Source of the DNA: Rhizaria sp. SCN 62-66
Taxonomy: Eukaryota > Rhizaria, unplaced
Reading direction: 5' to 3'
Length of the DNA: 64,000 nt
Assembly (NCBI GenBank): GCA_001724265.1
Contig: MEDY01000007.1
Span: forward strand, 1 to 64,000
Shown: positions 62,001 through 64,000 of the stretch, piece after piece
How the letters are laid out: every line of letters begins with the position of its first letter
How positions within the stretch are numbered: position 1 is the stretch's first letter
The notes under the pieces: model-generated
The model's input: the letters and a program-made list of their open reading frames with translations, nothing else
Databases searched by the model: none
Told to the model about the DNA's origin: nothing
Made by a program: the position numbers and the translations under genes

Positions 62001-64000
62001 CGTCATGCTCGGCTTCGATCGCTTTTTCACGCGCTACTGGATGCTCGGCGTGCCCGGCGGCCCCACGCTGCTCGCGGCGGAGCGCAACCCGCACCCGCTG
62101 GCCGCCACGGTCGCGCTTCCCGTCGAGCCCCCCGCGCCCGCCACCGCCACCGCCGCTGCCGCCGCGGCTGCTGCCGGGGCAAGTGGGCTGACGACGCCGG
62201 TCGGCACAGCCGCCGCACCGGCCGGCGCGGCGGGCACAGGCATCTCGGCCACCGACGCCGCGGCCCCCGCCGCCGCGCCGGCGGGCCCTGTCGCGCTGAC
62301 CGGCGCCGACGAGGCCGCCGTGCGCGCGACCCTCGCCGCGCCGGTGCCGCTGAAACAGCACTGGACTCTGTACAACGACGAGAACGACGTCAAGACGCTG
62401 CTGGCTAGTCTATCGACCGTGGGCACGCACGAGGTCGCGCTCCGGACCGCGATTGAGCACGCCATCAAGGACTGCAACACGCAGGCCGCGAACAGCGGGA
62501 ACGGGGACAGCGCGGGCGCGGTGGCAATGAGCGACGACGCCGACGCCGCTACCGCGAGCGCGAGCGCGAGTGCGACTGCTGCTCCTGCTGCTGCTGCTGC
62601 TGCTGCTGTGTGCGTCCCGTTCACGATCGCGCTCCCGCTGCCCCCCGGCGCCCCCATCGCCTTAACCCCGGCCTCGTCCGCAAGTGGGAGCGCGGATGGG
62701 CACACGGCGGGGGACGTCGCGACCGTGGACGTGGGCGGCGTGCCCGTGGCCGCGCCGTTCCCCGTCGCCGCCGCCATGACCGACATCGAGGCGTTTAGCT
62801 TCGAAACGATGGCCAAAGTCCTGCGCTCGACTCTGCGCGCCGCCGTGTTCTCTCCGCTTACGAGCTCTGCGGCGACCGACGGCAGTGACGACACCGCCTC
62901 TGCGTCCGCTGCTGCCTCTGCCGCTGCCCCTGCTGCTGCGGCGGCGGACGGCGTGAACGCCATCTGCACCGAACCCAGCGCGGCGGTCTGCAACGGGTGG
63001 CACCTGTGCCACGTCTGCGTCGCCCCGGTGCACGCCGCGAGCCAAGAGGCCTTTGCCGCCAGCCAGTCCGCCTCGGTTCGCACTGAGCAGCTGCAGCAGT
63101 GGCACTGCGGCGCGTGCCACACCACGCTCTTTGGCGTGACCGCAGTCGAGGCCGCCGCGCACCGCGGCGCTTGCGACGGGCAGCCCTCAGCGGAGGCCGC
63201 ATCGGGGCTGGATGTGCTTTCGGGGTCGGACTCCGAAGACAAGAAGGCGGGTTCTGACGCCGACGAGAGCGTCGGCAAGGACGGCAAGAAGGTCGCTGCG
63301 AGCGACGCCAAAGAGGTCAAGATCGAGCCCAAGGACACTGATGTCAAGCTTGAGATTCCCGCTGGTGACAAGATCGGTACCGATGCTCTCGCTGCCGATG
63401 TCACCAAGATCAAGACTGAGAACCAGGCGATGACCGACGCGGACTCTGAGAGCAGCAATAGCGCCACCGCGGACCCCAGTGCGAGCGCGTGTGCCGACGC
63501 GGCGCTTCTGTCCGTCTCCGAGTCCCCGAAGACAGACTCCGACAAGGACGACAGCAAGGACGCTACCGACGCGAAGGCCGACAAGAGCAAGAGCAAGAGC
63601 AGCGACGACGACGACGATAGCGACGACGACAGCGACGCGGAAGAAGAGGATGACGAGCGCGAGTGGGAGGGCCAGATGGCTGAGCAGGAGACGCGTGAGT
63701 TCGCCCGCCACCAGTGGCGCGCCACCGCCGACGCCGCCTCGCTGGCGGCGACCAGCGCAGAGTTCCGCGCGCTCAAGGCGAGTCTGTTCATCATCGAGTC
63801 GGCGCTGCCGGCCGAGGCGTTCCGGCTCCCCGGCTGCAAAGAGGAGAGTCTGGACGACATCGTGGCCGCCGCGGCCGCGTTGACGATGACCAGCGACGAG
63901 CAGGACGGCGACGGTGACGGCGACGACGACGAGCTCATCGACGACGACGACGATGAGAGCGCCGACAGCGAGGACGACGACGACGACGACGACGACGACG
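59062..64000 (+). CDS. DDT/WHIM-domain chromatin-remodelling subunit, four exons, 3' partial
   Basis: Resembles the large regulatory partners of ISWI ATPases (BAZ/ACF1 and plant RLT types), which set nucleosome spacing. Exons are 59062-59478, 59693-60316, 60435-61198 and 61335 onward; introns are 214, 118 and 136 bases (gtacgt, gtgcgt, gtacgt). At least 1490 residues, open to the window edge. The DDT domain spans the exon 2-3 junction (HIPVLLMTWDVFVRFGPRF, then ELPAHYFAFDRLVEAF and LLDLVFTTLLRLTF). WHIM1 follows (FYQLPIARRLDVLRVVLRWALTSRFMRG), then WHIM2 (GFDRFFTRYWMLG) and the WSD block (WTLYNDENDVKTLLASLSTVG). Later a CxxC...CxxC pair (WHLCHVCV, WHCGACH) could be a small zinc site, and highly acidic Asp/Glu runs close the visible part. 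No PHD finger or bromodomain is visible, though one could lie beyond the edge. Poly-Ala and poly-Ser insertions separate the conserved blocks. Confidence 0.88.

Overview
This window is nuclear DNA from an intron-poor unicellular eukaryote that I cannot place in a clade. The evidence is GT-AG introns of about 95-240 bases, GC-rich alanine-heavy coding sequence set in AT-rich spacers, signal-peptide proteins, and a purely eukaryotic gene set (condensin SMC4, NAC alpha, a DOCK exchange factor, GOT1, LMBR1-family, DDT/WHIM and CLASP-type TOG proteins). Low-complexity Ala/Pro/Gln/Asp insertions make many proteins much longer than their relatives. I see no virus, no bacterial operon, no CRISPR array, no rRNA and no convincing tRNA.

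Left part (1-12800): the tail of an unidentified gene, UMP-CMP kinase (first exon of only four codons), and the pseudokinase AMPylase SelO with cysteine in place of selenocysteine. Then comes a small cysteine-protease cluster: an intronless cathepsin-L-like gene, a three-exon paralogue facing it, and between them an inverted, decayed copy of the first gene's 3' end.

Middle part (12801-36496): SMC4 (three exons) is divergent from a secreted-looking SPINDLY/OGT-like glycosyltransferase with a histone-H1-like tail. Next are NAC alpha, a 2211-residue DOCK protein with SH3, proline ladder, DHR1 and DHR2, an LMBR1-family membrane protein, and GOT1 assembled from three short exons.

Right part (36497-64000): a C2-like/coiled-coil protein, a protein with a duplicated unknown domain and an in-frame TAG near its start, a giant TOG/coiled-coil protein with an unresolved 5' end, a membrane-anchored PH-like protein, a Sep15/SelM-family ER protein (cysteine form), and a four-exon DDT/WHIM chromatin-remodelling subunit that runs off the right edge.

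The genes have no common pathway. They cover chromosome and chromatin work (SMC4, DDT/WHIM), secretory-pathway work (GOT1, Sep15/SelM-like, cathepsins, glycosyltransferase), cytoskeletal signalling (DOCK, TOG protein), translation (NAC alpha) and metabolism or redox (UMP-CMP kinase, SelO). The strongest genome-level signal is the 5' splice site: almost every intron begins GTACGT rather than GTAAGT. Exon joins were checked by hand for phase, and the total coding length of each spliced model is a multiple of three.
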